Shown here: piece after piece, positions 17,362-26,222 of the stretch
Layout of the letters: every line of letters begins with the position of its first letter
Position numbering within the stretch: the stretch's first letter is position 1
Assembly: GCF_900111905.1 (NCBI RefSeq)
Contig: NZ_FOKM01000003.1
Location: forward strand, 1-64,000
From: Rhizobium sp. NFR07
Lineage (GTDB): Bacteria; Pseudomonadota; Alphaproteobacteria; Rhizobiales; Rhizobiaceae
Length of the DNA stretch: 64,000 nucleotides
Direction of reading: 5' to 3'
Notes under the pieces: generated by a model
Seen by the model: only the letters and a program-made list of their open reading frames with translations
What the model was told of the DNA's origin: nothing
Databases searched by the model: none
Made by a program: the position numbers and the translations under genes

Positions 17362-18276
17362 TCAAATCTCGAGCTTAAACGTGATGCCGAAATTGCTGTA
17401 GTCCTCGAACGGAACCACTTCGTCCTTGGAGAAGGTTCTCGGCTTCGGCGCCTGGGTCGGCGGGCGGACATCCGGTTTCCAATAGACGCCGAGCGTCGCG
17501 TTCTTGCCGATCTTCATGCCGGCATTGACTTCCAGATTGCGCGCTCCGCCGCTCTGGGAGCGCTTGGCGCCGACATTGTAGCGGCCGTTGTCATAGGCGG
17601 CTTCGATGACCTGCGTGGTCGCCGTGCCGGCGCGTTCGGCGCGGCCACCGAGCGAAAATTCGTCGTAACGGCCCTTGGCACGATAGACTTGCTTGGTCGG
17701 GTTGCCCTTCCAGTCCATTTCCATGCTGGCATCGGCATCGATTGACCAGTTGTCGTCGGCGACGGTGAAGCCGAAATCGAAGATGATCTGCTTGTTGGAG
17801 GCATAGACGCCGGCGCGCGGGTTGCTGCCGTTGGTCTTGATGCCGAGCGGACCGCTGGTGCTCTTGGCATCCATGACGATGACCTTCTCGGCCTTCGGCA
17901 CGATCTTCGACATGGCCTTCTGGTAGCGGTCTTCCGGAACGACCGGCGTGCCGTGACGGTCGAACGCGCCCATCGAAAGGACGCTCTTGCCGCCGAACTT
18001 GCTGTGCACGGCAAAGATCATTCCGCCGTCGGTGGTGAGGCCCGCAAAGCTCTGGTGCTGGGTATTGCGCAGCGTGTAGCGGCCGCAGCAGGCCATGGCA
18101 TCGTCGAGCGCGCCGAGCTCGGACGTGGTCATGAAGATGACGCCGGGCGGCGTCGGTCGCTGTGGGTCGAGAATGGGGGTCGTGCCGAGCTTGATCGGCC
18201 AGAAGTCAGATTGGGGCGTGGAGGGCTCTCGTCTCGCTGCATCACCTAGTGAGCGCGCATTCGGGGCTAATCCCAT
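17362..18276 (-). CDS. Hypothetical protein, beta-rich
   Basis: A 304-residue frame. A stop lies just upstream of the first Met, so the gene cannot extend. No signal peptide or membrane helix is seen. The protein is rich in Gly, Asn and aromatic residues and has alternating patterns (e.g. NKQIIFDFGFTVADDNW, NATLGVYWKPDV) suggestive of beta strands, possibly a beta-barrel or fibre-like fold. An 8-bp hairpin at 17325-17349 follows the stop on the minus strand. Family unknown. Confidence 0.55.
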   Translation of the reverse strand: MGLAPNARSLGDAARREPSTPQSDFWPIKLGTTPILDPQRPTPPGVIFMTTSELGALDDAMACCGRYTLRNTQHQSFAGLTTDGGMIFAVHSKFGGKSVLSMGAFDRHGTPVVPEDRYQKAMSKIVPKAEKVIVMDAKSTSGPLGIKTNGSNPRAGVYASNKQIIFDFGFTVADDNWSIDADASMEMDWKGNPTKQVYRAKGRYDEFSLGGRAERAGTATTQVIEAAYDNGRYNVGAKRSQSGGARNLEVNAGMKIGKNATLGVYWKPDVRPPTQAPKPRTFSKDEVVPFEDYSNFGITFKLEI

Positions 18277-18523
18277 GATCTACCTGCCTTATCTCTATGA
18301 AATGAAATTCTGGACTAAACTTTCTGAAGCGCCGCGACGAAAACCGCCGGAGCTGGACGAATGAATGACGGACGGAGCCGGCGGGGCGTAAGCTAAGCGG
18401 CAAGCCCTGTTTGTCCACCCCAAAAACGCAACCATTTCGCGATCTCGTTCGACGCGACGTCACCGCCGCGTTGACGGATGGGGGATGGATGGGCGCCTAT
18501 GGCGGCATGCGCCGGCAGGCCTG

Positions 18524-20032
18524 TTAATTGCGCAACCGGACGCCGAAGCCGAGGAAGAAACTTGCCAGCGCGCCGATGGCGGCGGTGCCATAGAGCCATG
18601 TTGCGGTGTCTCCCGCCGAGCCTTCGCCGAGGCTCGCGGCAAGCCCGCTTGCCGTCGCAATCGTGCCGGAAAGCGCCGCCCCGACCGCGTAACCGGCAGT
18701 CGACATGGTGGGCAGAAGCGCGCTGGCGCGGTCCCGCTCCGTCTTGCGCGCCGCCTCCATGGCCGCCTGGTTGACGTTTGCCCAGGCAAGCCCGAAGCCC
18801 GTGCCGATCAGCATCTGGCCGGCGATCACCAGCGGCAGCCATTGCAGGCTGATCGCGAGCGCGATCGCCATGAAGCCCGAGACCTGGAACAGCGGCCCTG
18901 CCCGCATCACCGCGTGCCGGCGGGCGAGCGAATTGATGCGGCTTGCGACCATGGCGACCGCGCTCCAGGTGACCGCCATGGTGACGACGACATAACCGAC
19001 GGCGGCCGGGCCGAGGCCGAAGACCTCACGCACGAGAAGCGCCAGATAGGTGCTGCCGGCCGAATGGCTGGCCGACATCAGGAACAGGATGAGAAAGCCA
19101 CGCCCGAGCACCGAGCCACGCCGGAACGTGCCGGCCGGAAACAGCGGCACGCCGAAACGGCCGTCGAGACGGATGCCTATGACGAGGATTGCCACGCCGG
19201 CCGCGAGCGTGGCGGCCTGCCAGCCCGCATGACTGCTGGCCGAGGAGAGCGCCAGCACAAAGGCTGCGGCGACACAGAGCGCGATGGTCCGCGGCGGGAA
19301 GGCTGCGGCCGGAGCGTCTGCCCCCGCATTCACCGCGCCACCCTGCCCCGCGCTGCCGTCGTTCACCTTTGGTCGCGTCAGGACGGTGAACAGGGCAAGA
19401 GCGGCAATCAGCGGGGTTACGGCGAGAAACGACGCCCGCCAGGAAACACCCTGCGCAATAAGTCCGCCGACCAGCGGCCCGAGCAGGGCGGTGACGGCCC
19501 AGACCGTGGCTTCCACAGCAAAAACCCTTGCGATCAGCGCGGAGGGGAAATTGGCCGGGATGAGGCTGTAGCAGATCGCCACGATCAGCCCGTCGGCGAT
19601 GCCCTGCAGGAGGCGGCCCGCAATGATGAAGCCGAAGGCGGGTGCGAAAAGCGCAACGAGGCCGCCTGCCGCGAACAGGACCGACGCGAGACCGAGGCTC
19701 AGGCGCACGCCGAGCCGGTCTCGCAGCGAGGCGGCGGTCGTGCCCCCGGCGATCGAGCCGATGAAATAGAGGCTGTAGACCCAGCTGAACCAGTCGCGCC
19801 CACCGAGTTCGGCCGCGGCAAGCGGCATGGCGGCGACGATGGCGAACTGGTTGAAGGCATGCAGGCCGATGCCGCTGGAGATGAGACCCAGCATGAGGCC
19901 CTGCCGCCCGCCCCAGAGGCTTGCACCGGACCGGGTGGCGGCAACCCCGCCTTCAGCAGGCCCGATCCCGCTTGCCGTCGCGTGCCCCTCGCCGCGCGCA
20001 GCAGCCGCACCTTCCGTCCTGTCATCCATCAT
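18524..20032 (-). CDS. MFS transporter
   Basis: A 502-residue major facilitator protein with about 12-14 membrane segments; the loop between segments 2 and 3 carries SLRDRLGVRLSLG, the family signature A. The arrangement resembles drug efflux members of the DHA2 type. It likely moves a small molecule out of the cell by proton antiport. Upstream is a perfectly spaced MerR/SoxR-like promoter (20062-20092), which predicts induction by redox-cycling compounds. The start is MM at 20032/20029. Substrate is inference. Confidence 0.87.
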   Translation of the reverse strand: MMDDRTEGAAAARGEGHATASGIGPAEGGVAATRSGASLWGGRQGLMLGLISSGIGLHAFNQFAIVAAMPLAAAELGGRDWFSWVYSLYFIGSIAGGTTAASLRDRLGVRLSLGLASVLFAAGGLVALFAPAFGFIIAGRLLQGIADGLIVAICYSLIPANFPSALIARVFAVEATVWAVTALLGPLVGGLIAQGVSWRASFLAVTPLIAALALFTVLTRPKVNDGSAGQGGAVNAGADAPAAAFPPRTIALCVAAAFVLALSSASSHAGWQAATLAAGVAILVIGIRLDGRFGVPLFPAGTFRRGSVLGRGFLILFLMSASHSAGSTYLALLVREVFGLGPAAVGYVVVTMAVTWSAVAMVASRINSLARRHAVMRAGPLFQVSGFMAIALAISLQWLPLVIAGQMLIGTGFGLAWANVNQAAMEAARKTERDRASALLPTMSTAGYAVGAALSGTIATASGLAASLGEGSAGDTATWLYGTAAIGALASFFLGFGVRLRN

Positions 20033-20061
20033 CGATCACCGCTTTTCCATCGAGATGCGGA

Positions 20062-20092
20062 AACCTAGGATCTCAACCAAGGTTGAGGTCAA
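20062..20092 (-). promoter_or_regulatory. SoxR-like operator with 19-bp spacer promoter for the MFS gene
   Basis: On the minus strand, -35 TTGACC (20087-20092) and -10-like TAGGTT (20062-20067) are separated by exactly 19 bases. The spacer holds the inverted repeat CTCAACC-AA-GGTTGAG (20072-20087), which keeps the CTCAA-6-TTGAG half-site spacing of SoxR boxes. A 19-bp spacer with a dyad is the hallmark of MerR-family activation. The MFS start at 20032 follows 29 bases later. No soxR gene is in the window. Confidence 0.65.
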
Positions 20093-20345
20093 TGGCAAAA
20101 AAGGCATCCATCGGGAAAAGGGCGCCTGCCCGCTTTCGCAGCCCTTGGCCAGGCGAACGTTTCGCAGGGCACTCCCGTGGCGTCCTGACGATTCTTGTGG
20201 CGGCATTTCTTCGCCGCAAAAACAAGCGCGATGAGCAGGATTTCGGCAGGCTCTGCGCGATTTTCATGCGCGTGACATTTTTGCTACAGCCTTTTTAGCA
20301 ATCGCTCCTACATGATGCTTCATCACGCAATACGGAGGTTCACCC

Positions 20346-20975
20346 ATGAAGGGTCTTTTCATTCTCGCCACCACCGTCGCCATGACGGCTTCGACCGCAG
20401 CTTTCGCAGCTGATGCCGTCGAGCAGATCCCGACCGCGCCGGTTGCAGTCGAGACCACTCCGGTCTTCACCTGGGACGGCGCCTATATCGGTGCGCATAC
20501 CGGCTACGGCTGGGGCAACGGTGACCTCGAAGGCTTCAGCGACGACAATTTCGACGGCTGGCGCCTCGGTGCCTTTGTCGGCTATAACTGGCAGTTCTCC
20601 AGCGGCTTCGTTGCCGGTATCGAAGGCGACGCCAACTATGACTGGGGCGATGCCAACTATGGCGGCGGCGTTTCCGTCGACAACGGCTTCTCCGGCTCCG
20701 TCCGCGGCCGCGTCGGTTATGCCTTCGACCGCACCCTGATCTTCGCAGCCGGTGGTTACACCGCAACCAACGTCGACCTCAACGCCCCGGGCGCCGATGA
20801 CGACGACACGCTGCACGGCTGGACGATCGGCGCCGGCGTTGACCACGCCTTCACCGACAACGTCTTCGGCCGTCTCGAATACCGCTACAACGACTACGGC
20901 AGCGGCAACCTCAGCGGCGCCGATTTCGACCTCGACCAGCACGTCATCCAGGTCGGCGTGGGTGTGAAGTTCTAG
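20346..20975 (+). CDS. Outer membrane beta-barrel protein (porin/Omp25-like)
   Basis: A 209-residue protein with a cleaved signal peptide (MKGLFILATTVAMTASTAAF, then AA) and an eight-strand barrel pattern: WDGAYIGAHTGYGWGNGD, FVGYNWQF, GSVRGRVGYAFDRTLIFAAG and the terminal phenylalanine in VIQVGVGVKF that outer-membrane assembly recognises. It matches the Omp25/RopB-like group of rhizobial and brucellal outer-membrane proteins. A rho-independent terminator follows, so it is a single-gene unit. The AGGTTCACCC before the start is the ribosome site. Confidence 0.9.
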   Translation: MKGLFILATTVAMTASTAAFAADAVEQIPTAPVAVETTPVFTWDGAYIGAHTGYGWGNGDLEGFSDDNFDGWRLGAFVGYNWQFSSGFVAGIEGDANYDWGDANYGGGVSVDNGFSGSVRGRVGYAFDRTLIFAAGGYTATNVDLNAPGADDDDTLHGWTIGAGVDHAFTDNVFGRLEYRYNDYGSGNLSGADFDLDQHVIQVGVGVKF

Positions 20976-21004
20976 GCAACAGCGCCTGCAAAGGCACGAG
21001 GAAA

Positions 21005-21039
21005 GCCGTCCGCGATTTTTTTCGCGGGCGGCTTTTTTT
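21005..21039 (+). terminator. Rho-independent terminator of the outer membrane protein gene
   Basis: Stem GCCGTCCGCGA (21005-21015) pairs with TCGCGGGCGGC (21022-21032), with one T-G pair and a loop of six T, followed by a run of seven T. It lies 30 bases past the stop. Confidence 0.9.
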
Positions 21040-21109
21040 GTGGGCAAGGGATAGCGCCTGGGCCGACGCGGATTATTGTGTCACCGTTTTCAACGAAAAG
21101 ACCTTTTCC

Positions 21110-21574
21110 ATGCGTCTCATATCGGCAGGGCTGACGATAGCGGCAGCCATTCTCATTTCCCTCATGTCATGGAGCCCGGCAATGGCTGGCGACAACCCGT
21201 ATGCGGCGCGCTCCAGCGCGCTTCTGCCCACCACGATGGAGATGGACGGCAGGACGGCCGACGCGCTTACGCGCAAGTCCCTGCCGGATCTTCAGTCGAT
21301 CTATGAGCAGTTGCTGGAAGAGGCCGAAAAGGGCGAAAAGCTGATCGCCGATGGCGGCTCGGCCTGCGCCTGCGACGTGGCCTATTCGCAGCTGCTGATC
21401 GTCATCGGTTTTTCCATCACCAAGCTCGACGGGGGAGGCCGCTATGAGGACTGGATGGAGGATGAGAGCATTGAACGGCTGGCGAGTTATCGCGAACTTG
21501 TCGGCACATGCGGCGACGATGCCGGTTCATCCGCCGCCTCCGGCATCACGGACGAGATGATCCTGGCGCTGTAA
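21110..21574 (+). CDS. Small exported protein, unknown function
   Basis: A 154-residue protein with a signal peptide (MRLISAGLTIAAAILISLMS to PAMA) and a mostly helical mature part containing four cysteines, including the close CACD pattern (SACACDVAYSQ), which may form disulfides in the periplasm. The frame is open further upstream, but the Met at 21110 begins the signal peptide. No family recognised. It is preceded by the terminator of the barrel gene, so it has its own promoter. Confidence 0.65.
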   Translation: MRLISAGLTIAAAILISLMSWSPAMAGDNPYAARSSALLPTTMEMDGRTADALTRKSLPDLQSIYEQLLEEAEKGEKLIADGGSACACDVAYSQLLIVIGFSITKLDGGGRYEDWMEDESIERLASYRELVGTCGDDAGSSAASGITDEMILAL

Positions 21575-21701
21575 GGCGCAAGGCCGCGATTTGCGAGTAG
21601 CGTGAAGACGCCGTGTGACCCGAGACGATCGGGCAGATCCCCCCGCACCTTAAGTGGGTATTGACTTCACCTCGACCCGAGAAAAATCTGGCGTGGGGCA
21701 G

Positions 21702-22502
21702 ATGGGGACGGATCTCATGCAGATCATCTTGGCGGACGGCGCCTTGCGGGGCAAGGCGGTAGCGGGTGCGCGCAGGAAGCGGACGACGTTGCGGCGCGCG
21801 TTGGTCTGCGCCTCGGCGCTGCTTCTCTCCGGCTGTCTCAGCATCGACTATGACAGCCTCAAACCGGGCGGCTTTACCGGCAGCCTGATCGTCATGTGGG
21901 TTGGGCCGGGAAGCGGCGGGAGCGGCGACGGACAATTCGTCTTCGTGCCGGATCCGGGCGCTCCGCTGACCTTCACGCGGCCGGAAAACGGTTCCGCCAG
22001 GGTCATCCGCCCCGGCGTGATGTATACGGATGGCGGCTCGATCCCGAGGGTGGCGCAGGTGTTCAAGGGTTTCAACCCGTGGGGCTATGCACCGGCCTAC
22101 ATGATCCACGACTGGCTGTTCACCGCCCGCCACTGCATCGTCGACCGCCGGAGCAATGCCGAATATGACAGGCTCAAGGACGTCACGTTCAAGGATTCGG
22201 CGGTCATTCTGGGCGAGGCCATTCGGGGACTTGTCGAAGCAAGACAGGTCGACAAGGACGATGTGGCCGGCGGCACCATTACCTGGGCCGTCGGCAGCGG
22301 CATCGCGAAGAACCTCTGGGACAAAAAAGGCGCCTGCGCGGACGAGAAGGTCAGCGACGCGCATCTGGCGCAGATCGAGCTTGCCGTTCCCGGCAGCACC
22401 AGGCTTTCCGCCACGCAGCGCGGCGCGCAGACCATGCGGGCCATCCGCAGAGCGGCACCGGGTATCGCGCCGGCGCGGGTGGTTTCGACCGTGCGGTTCT
22501 GA
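21702..22502 (+). CDS. DUF1353 family lipoprotein
   Basis: A protein of about 266 residues. A hydrophobic segment ending ALLLSGCL is a lipobox, so the mature protein should be a lipoprotein with Cys at about residue 47. The following region with MYTDGGSIPRVAQVFKGFNP and MIHDWLFTARHC matches DUF1353, whose known members are mostly phage or membrane-associated proteins of unknown role. The start is uncertain: ATG at 21702 or 21717, or GTG at 21654. The long run before the lipobox is unusual. Confidence 0.68.
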   Translation: MGTDLMQIILADGALRGKAVAGARRKRTTLRRALVCASALLLSGCLSIDYDSLKPGGFTGSLIVMWVGPGSGGSGDGQFVFVPDPGAPLTFTRPENGSARVIRPGVMYTDGGSIPRVAQVFKGFNPWGYAPAYMIHDWLFTARHCIVDRRSNAEYDRLKDVTFKDSAVILGEAIRGLVEARQVDKDDVAGGTITWAVGSGIAKNLWDKKGACADEKVSDAHLAQIELAVPGSTRLSATQRGAQTMRAIRRAAPGIAPARVVSTVRF

Positions 22503-22576
22503 GCCAGGGTATCAAGCCGGAAGCCTTGAAAAGCCACTCGTGAAAATCTCTTAAGCGGCTTTGTTCATGGCTCCCC

Positions 22577-23056
22577 TCACCCGCGACGGGCAGCCTCGAT
22601 GGCGGCGACGTCGATCTTCTTCATCGTCATCATCGCGTCGAAGGCACGCTTGGCCTCGGGGCCGCCGATGATCATCGCTTCCATGAGGACGCGCGGGGTG
22701 ATCTGCCAGGAGATGCCCCATTTGTCCTTGCACCAGCCGCATTCGCTTTCCTGCCCGCCATTGCCGACGATAGCGTTCCAGTAGCGGTCGGTCTCTTCCT
22801 GGGTCTCGGTCGAAATCTGGAAGGAAAAGGCTTCGTTGTGCTTGAAGACCGGGCCGCCGTTCAGGCCGACGCAGGCGACACCCGCGACGGTGAATTCCAC
22901 CACCAGCACGTCACCTTCGCTGCCGTCCGGATAATCGCCCGGCGCGCGGATGACGGCGCCGACGGCGCTGTCGGGAAAGGTCTTGGCATAAAAACGCGCC
23001 GCCTCCTCGGCATCCTTGTCATACCAGACGCAGATCGTGTTTTTTGCGATTGCCAT
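22577..23056 (-). CDS. VOC/PhnB-like protein
   Basis: A 159-residue protein of the glyoxalase/vicinal-oxygen-chelate fold, PhnB-like (older name 3-demethylubiquinone-9 methyltransferase domain). Strand patterns include ICVWYDKDAEEAARFYAKTF at the N-terminus, NEAFSFQISTETQEETDRYW and CGWCKDKWGISWQITPRVL. These proteins are seldom methyltransferases; exact activity unknown. The last third has a helix found in the DUF1428-like/PhnB group. It is read away from the VapC gene. Confidence 0.85.
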   Translation of the reverse strand: MAIAKNTICVWYDKDAEEAARFYAKTFPDSAVGAVIRAPGDYPDGSEGDVLVVEFTVAGVACVGLNGGPVFKHNEAFSFQISTETQEETDRYWNAIVGNGGQESECGWCKDKWGISWQITPRVLMEAMIIGGPEAKRAFDAMMTMKKIDVAAIEAARRG

Positions 23057-23162
23057 TTGCCGTTCTCCTTCTCCCGTTGCGAGATCGCCAGTTGCGAACC
23101 TATGGCTTGAAGACGGTTGGGCGAGAGGTGATCCGACATGGGGTGGAGATATTTTTGCCTGC

Positions 23163-23567
23163 TCACGCCGCGGGCGAAATCAACGTGACGGTCGGGAAAT
23201 AGAAGCGGTAGCGGCTCACATCGCGGGTCAGAAGCGGCAATCCTTCGACGGCCGCCTGCGCGCCGATCAGGAAATCCGGTAAGACACCAGTGCGAGTGCC
23301 GCCGGCACGGCGATACCGGGAGAACGCCTTTCCTGCCAGAAACAGGGCAGCACGAGAGAGCGGTGCGAACACCAATTGAGCCTCTTCAACGAAGGCGTCG
23401 AGATCCTCTATACGGTCGTAGCGAACCGCCAGTTCAGCATAGACGATATCGTTGATCAGCAGCGGCCCGGCGAGGCTCGCCGTCTCAAGCTGCTCGATGG
23501 ACCATTCGGCCCAGACCGGGTCGTCGGTCACGAGATCCAGCAGAACGTTAGTATCGACCAGCGTCAA
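23163..23567 (-). CDS. vapC: Type II toxin VapC, PIN domain
   Basis: A 134-residue PIN-domain ribonuclease. The acidic metal site is complete: D5 (VDTNVLLD), E45 (YAELAV), D98 (LPDFLIGAQA) and D116 (LTRDVSRY). VapC proteins cut tRNA or rRNA and stop growth when free. The start overlaps the stop of the upstream antitoxin by 4 bases (ATGA), giving translational coupling. The symbol is by family; the RNA target is unknown. Confidence 0.87.
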   Translation of the reverse strand: MTLVDTNVLLDLVTDDPVWAEWSIEQLETASLAGPLLINDIVYAELAVRYDRIEDLDAFVEEAQLVFAPLSRAALFLAGKAFSRYRRAGGTRTGVLPDFLIGAQAAVEGLPLLTRDVSRYRFYFPTVTLISPAA

Positions 23568-23833
23568 GCGCCACTCCGCTTGCTGCCTTTTTCGCTGCTC
23601 TCTCCATCTCCACGGGTCAGCGCCATGATCGCATCCGTATCAAGCCCCTGCCCGGCATGACCTCGCAGCCGCTCAAAACGACTTTCCGGGCGCTTCCTGT
23701 CCGCCCGCATCAACACTACGGCGCCATCGGCATTGCGATGAAAATCGACCTTGCTGCCCGGCACGATGCCAAGCAGCTCGCGTACCGCCTTGGGGATGGT
23801 CACCTGCCCTTTTGCCGTCACTGTGGTCGTCAT
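23564..23833 (-). CDS. vapB: Antitoxin, AbrB/MazE (VapB) family
   Basis: An 89-residue antitoxin with an N-terminal AbrB swapped-hairpin DNA-binding domain (VTAKGQVTIPKAVRELLGIV, then GSKVDFH) and a charged C-terminal tail that would occupy the VapC active site. It is translated first, overlapping vapC by 4 bases. A perfect 8-bp inverted repeat lies just upstream (23846-23873) and is likely its operator. The pair should self-repress. Confidence 0.87.
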   Translation of the reverse strand: MTTTVTAKGQVTIPKAVRELLGIVPGSKVDFHRNADGAVVLMRADRKRPESRFERLRGHAGQGLDTDAIMALTRGDGESSEKGSKRSGA

Positions 23834-23845
23834 GATTCAAACCTT

Positions 23846-23873
23846 GTAATACCGATTTTCATAAAGGTATTAC
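23846..23873. promoter_or_regulatory. Probable VapB/VapC operator
   Basis: Arms GTAATACC (23846-23853) and GGTATTAC (23866-23873) are a perfect inverted repeat with a 12-base spacer, beginning 13 bases upstream of the antitoxin start. The AT-rich position fits an autorepressor site. Confidence 0.6.
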
Positions 23874-23912
23874 TTTAGTGGATCGACTTCAAGCGCGGCA
23901 GACCTGGCCCGC

Positions 23913-24857
23913 CTACCCTTCCACCACAAGCTCGCCCAGATGCCGGCGGACCCATTTCACCTCTTCTGATGCCGTGCGGCGGAAATGGCGCTTGAAGTCG
24001 CGGCTGAACTGGGCGGGGCTGACATAGCCGACGGACAGCGCCACCTCGGCAATGGTGCGGTCGCCGCGCGCCATCATCAGCCGCGCCTCGTGCAGCCGCA
24101 TGGCCTTTACATATTGCATCGGGCTGCTGCCGGTCAGCGCCTTGAAATGGGTGTGGAACGAGGGAACGCTCATGCCCGCTTCGCTCGCCAGCGCCGGGAC
24201 CGAGATTTCCGAACCATAGACCTCCCGCAGCCGCGCGAGGCTCTGCACGATCCGGCCCGACGTGCCTTTCTGCTGCAGGGCCGAGATCATAGCCGCGCCC
24301 TGCGGACCGACGAGCACCCGGTAGTGCAGTTCGCGCAGGATGGCGGCCCCAAGCACGGCGGTCTCGATCGGATCGGCGAGCGCCTTCAACAGACGCATCA
24401 CGACATCCTCGATCTCCGGCTCCATGCGGCTGGAGACGAGGCTTTTCGCCCGCGCATCGGCCAGGGCGGGGCTGTGCGTCTCGACATCCGCGGCGATCTC
24501 GGCCGCAAGCGGCAGGTCGAATTCGACATAGACGGCGAGCAGCGGATCCTTGGGACTGGCAACCGATTCCATGCGGAAGGGAACCGGCACCGAGACCGCC
24601 AGATAATGATCCTCGTCATAGAGATAGATCTCGCCTTCCAGCATGCCCTGCTTGCGTCCCTGCAGCACGAAGACCGCCCCCGGCCGATAGAGGACCGGCA
24701 CGTCATGCAGCACTTCCTCGCTCCTGATGATACGTACGGCGGCAAGGCCGGTCGGATTGTAGCCCGCACGGGGCGCGAGCCGTGCCGCGAGATCCACCAG
24801 CATGCGCCGCATGCCCGGCGTGCGCTCCACACTCATAGGATTTGGCAAGACGTTCAT
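23913..24857 (-). CDS. AraC family transcriptional regulator
   Basis: A 314-residue regulator with an AraC_N (AraC-type arabinose-binding/cupin) N-terminal domain (GRKQGMLEGEIYLYDEDHYL, VSVPVPFRMES) and a C-terminal pair of AraC helix-turn-helices (PALASEAGMSVPSFHTHFKA, then LTGSSPMQYVKAMRLHEA and VALSVGYVSPAQFSRDFKRH). The start at 24857 or 24836 both precede the conserved part. It is divergent from an SDR gene 76 bases away and likely controls it. Effector unknown. Confidence 0.9.
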   Translation of the reverse strand: MNVLPNPMSVERTPGMRRMLVDLAARLAPRAGYNPTGLAAVRIIRSEEVLHDVPVLYRPGAVFVLQGRKQGMLEGEIYLYDEDHYLAVSVPVPFRMESVASPKDPLLAVYVEFDLPLAAEIAADVETHSPALADARAKSLVSSRMEPEIEDVVMRLLKALADPIETAVLGAAILRELHYRVLVGPQGAAMISALQQKGTSGRIVQSLARLREVYGSEISVPALASEAGMSVPSFHTHFKALTGSSPMQYVKAMRLHEARLMMARGDRTIAEVALSVGYVSPAQFSRDFKRHFRRTASEEVKWVRRHLGELVVEG

Positions 24858-24933
24858 AGGTTTCGCGATCGTTGCGGCTGCCTCTCCATACTATCTGTCA
24901 AAGGCATCATTCAGACAAGAAGGGAGAGCAATA

Positions 24934-25761
24934 ATGTCACCTAAGACCTTTTTCATCACCGGTGCCAATTCGGGATTCGGGTTCGCCATTGCTTCGTCCG
25001 CGATCGCCAAGGGCCACAAGGTGATCGGCACCGTGCGGTCGGAAGCCTCGCGGACGAGCCTCGCCGAGCGCCTTCCGGCGGTCCACGCCGTTCTCTGCGA
25101 CGTCACCGAGTTCGACCGGATCGATGGGGTCGTCGACCAGGCGGAAAAGGAACACGGACCGGTCGACGTGCTGATCAACAATGCCGGTTATGGGCATGAG
25201 GGCGTGCTGGAGGAATCTCCTCTTGAGGAGATGCGGCGCCAGTTCGACGTCAATGTCTTCGGTGCGGTTGCGGTCGCCAAGGCGTTCCTGCCGCGCTTTC
25301 GCACGCGGCGGCGCGGCTTCGTCGTCAACGTGACCTCGATGGGCGGGCTCATCACCATGCCGGGCATCGCCTATTACCACGGCAGCAAGTTCGCGCTGCA
25401 GGGCATTTCGGAGGTGATGCGGGCCGAGATGGCACCCTTCGGCGTGCATGTGACGGCACTTTGCCCCGGTTCCTTCCGCACCGACTGGGCGGGACGCTCC
25501 ATGGTGCGCACCGAGCGCTCGATCGACGATTACGATGCGCTGTTCGACCCGATCCGCGCGGCGCGGCAGGCAAAAAGCGGCCGCCAGCTCGGCGATCCGG
25601 AAAAACTCGCCGCGGCAGTGCTGACCCTGATCGAAAGCGACGATCCGCCGCCGCAGCTGCTGCTCGGCAGCGATGCGCTGAAACTGGTCAACGAGCGGAT
25701 CGGGCGCATGCGCCGGGAGATCGAAGAATGGACGCCGCTGACCGTCTCGACCGACGGATAA
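24934..25761 (+). CDS. SDR family oxidoreductase
   Basis: A 275-residue short-chain dehydrogenase with TGANSGFG near residue 8, NNAG, and YYHGSK as the Tyr-x3-Lys catalytic pair. The Ser-Met-Gly stretch (NVTSMGGL) supplies the catalytic Ser. It resembles the group near retinol/17-beta-dehydrogenase-like SDRs acting on carbonyl or hydroxy groups. The start follows an AGGGAGAG ribosome site. It is divergent from the AraC regulator, which most likely regulates it; substrate unknown. Confidence 0.87.
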   Translation: MSPKTFFITGANSGFGFAIASSAIAKGHKVIGTVRSEASRTSLAERLPAVHAVLCDVTEFDRIDGVVDQAEKEHGPVDVLINNAGYGHEGVLEESPLEEMRRQFDVNVFGAVAVAKAFLPRFRTRRRGFVVNVTSMGGLITMPGIAYYHGSKFALQGISEVMRAEMAPFGVHVTALCPGSFRTDWAGRSMVRTERSIDDYDALFDPIRAARQAKSGRQLGDPEKLAAAVLTLIESDDPPPQLLLGSDALKLVNERIGRMRREIEEWTPLTVSTDG

Positions 25762-25874
25762 TGCGCGCGTCCCCGGTCGAGCGCGACTGCTCTTCAAGGA
25801 GCGCCTGACCGCCATGCGTCCGCCCGGCATCCGGCCGGACATGGCCGGGCGGCAATCCCGAAGCAGGGAAGCCT

Positions 25875-26222
25875 TCAGGCCTGCGCGACCGTCGCGATAT
25901 CGGCGGTCGAGCGCTTCAGTCGCGTCCTGGCGGTCTCGGTGATCTGCGGCACGTCCGGCTTGTCGTCCTCGTCATCCTCTTCGTCGTCCTCGACGCCGAG
26001 ATTGTGCAGCCGGTACTTGATCGCCAGCGCATAGATGACGTTCAAGATGTTGCGGTCCGTCAGATGAGGATCGCTGAGCGCAAGCAGAGACGCCTTGACC
26101 ACCCGCTTGCTCGACGCCTTCGGACACTGCTCGGTCACATATCGGTAAAGGTCCTCATCCGCCAGGCCCTCCGCAGCACCGTCGACCAGCGCGTGATAGA
26201 CCCGCTCGAGTTTCTTGCTCAT
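25875..26222 (-). CDS. Hypothetical protein with acidic tail
   Basis: A 115-residue cytosolic protein. The first 75 residues are helical (LERVYHALVDGAAEGLADED, ...VVKASLLALSDPHLTDRNIL), then a very acidic run (about ten Asp/Glu) and a basic end. I have the impression of a conserved small rhizobial family but cannot name it. It is alone between the SDR and small hypothetical genes. No operon partner. Confidence 0.6.
   Translation of the reverse strand: MSKKLERVYHALVDGAAEGLADEDLYRYVTEQCPKASSKRVVKASLLALSDPHLTDRNILNVIYALAIKYRLHNLGVEDDEEDDEDDKPDVPQITETARTRLKRSTADIATVAQA

Noticed and set aside
18485-20068. Long plus-strand open frame opposite the MFS gene (527 residues)
   Set aside because: It is antisense to a clear transporter, is rich in Arg, Gly, Asp and His, and has no fold-like pattern; it is a shadow of GC-rich codon use.
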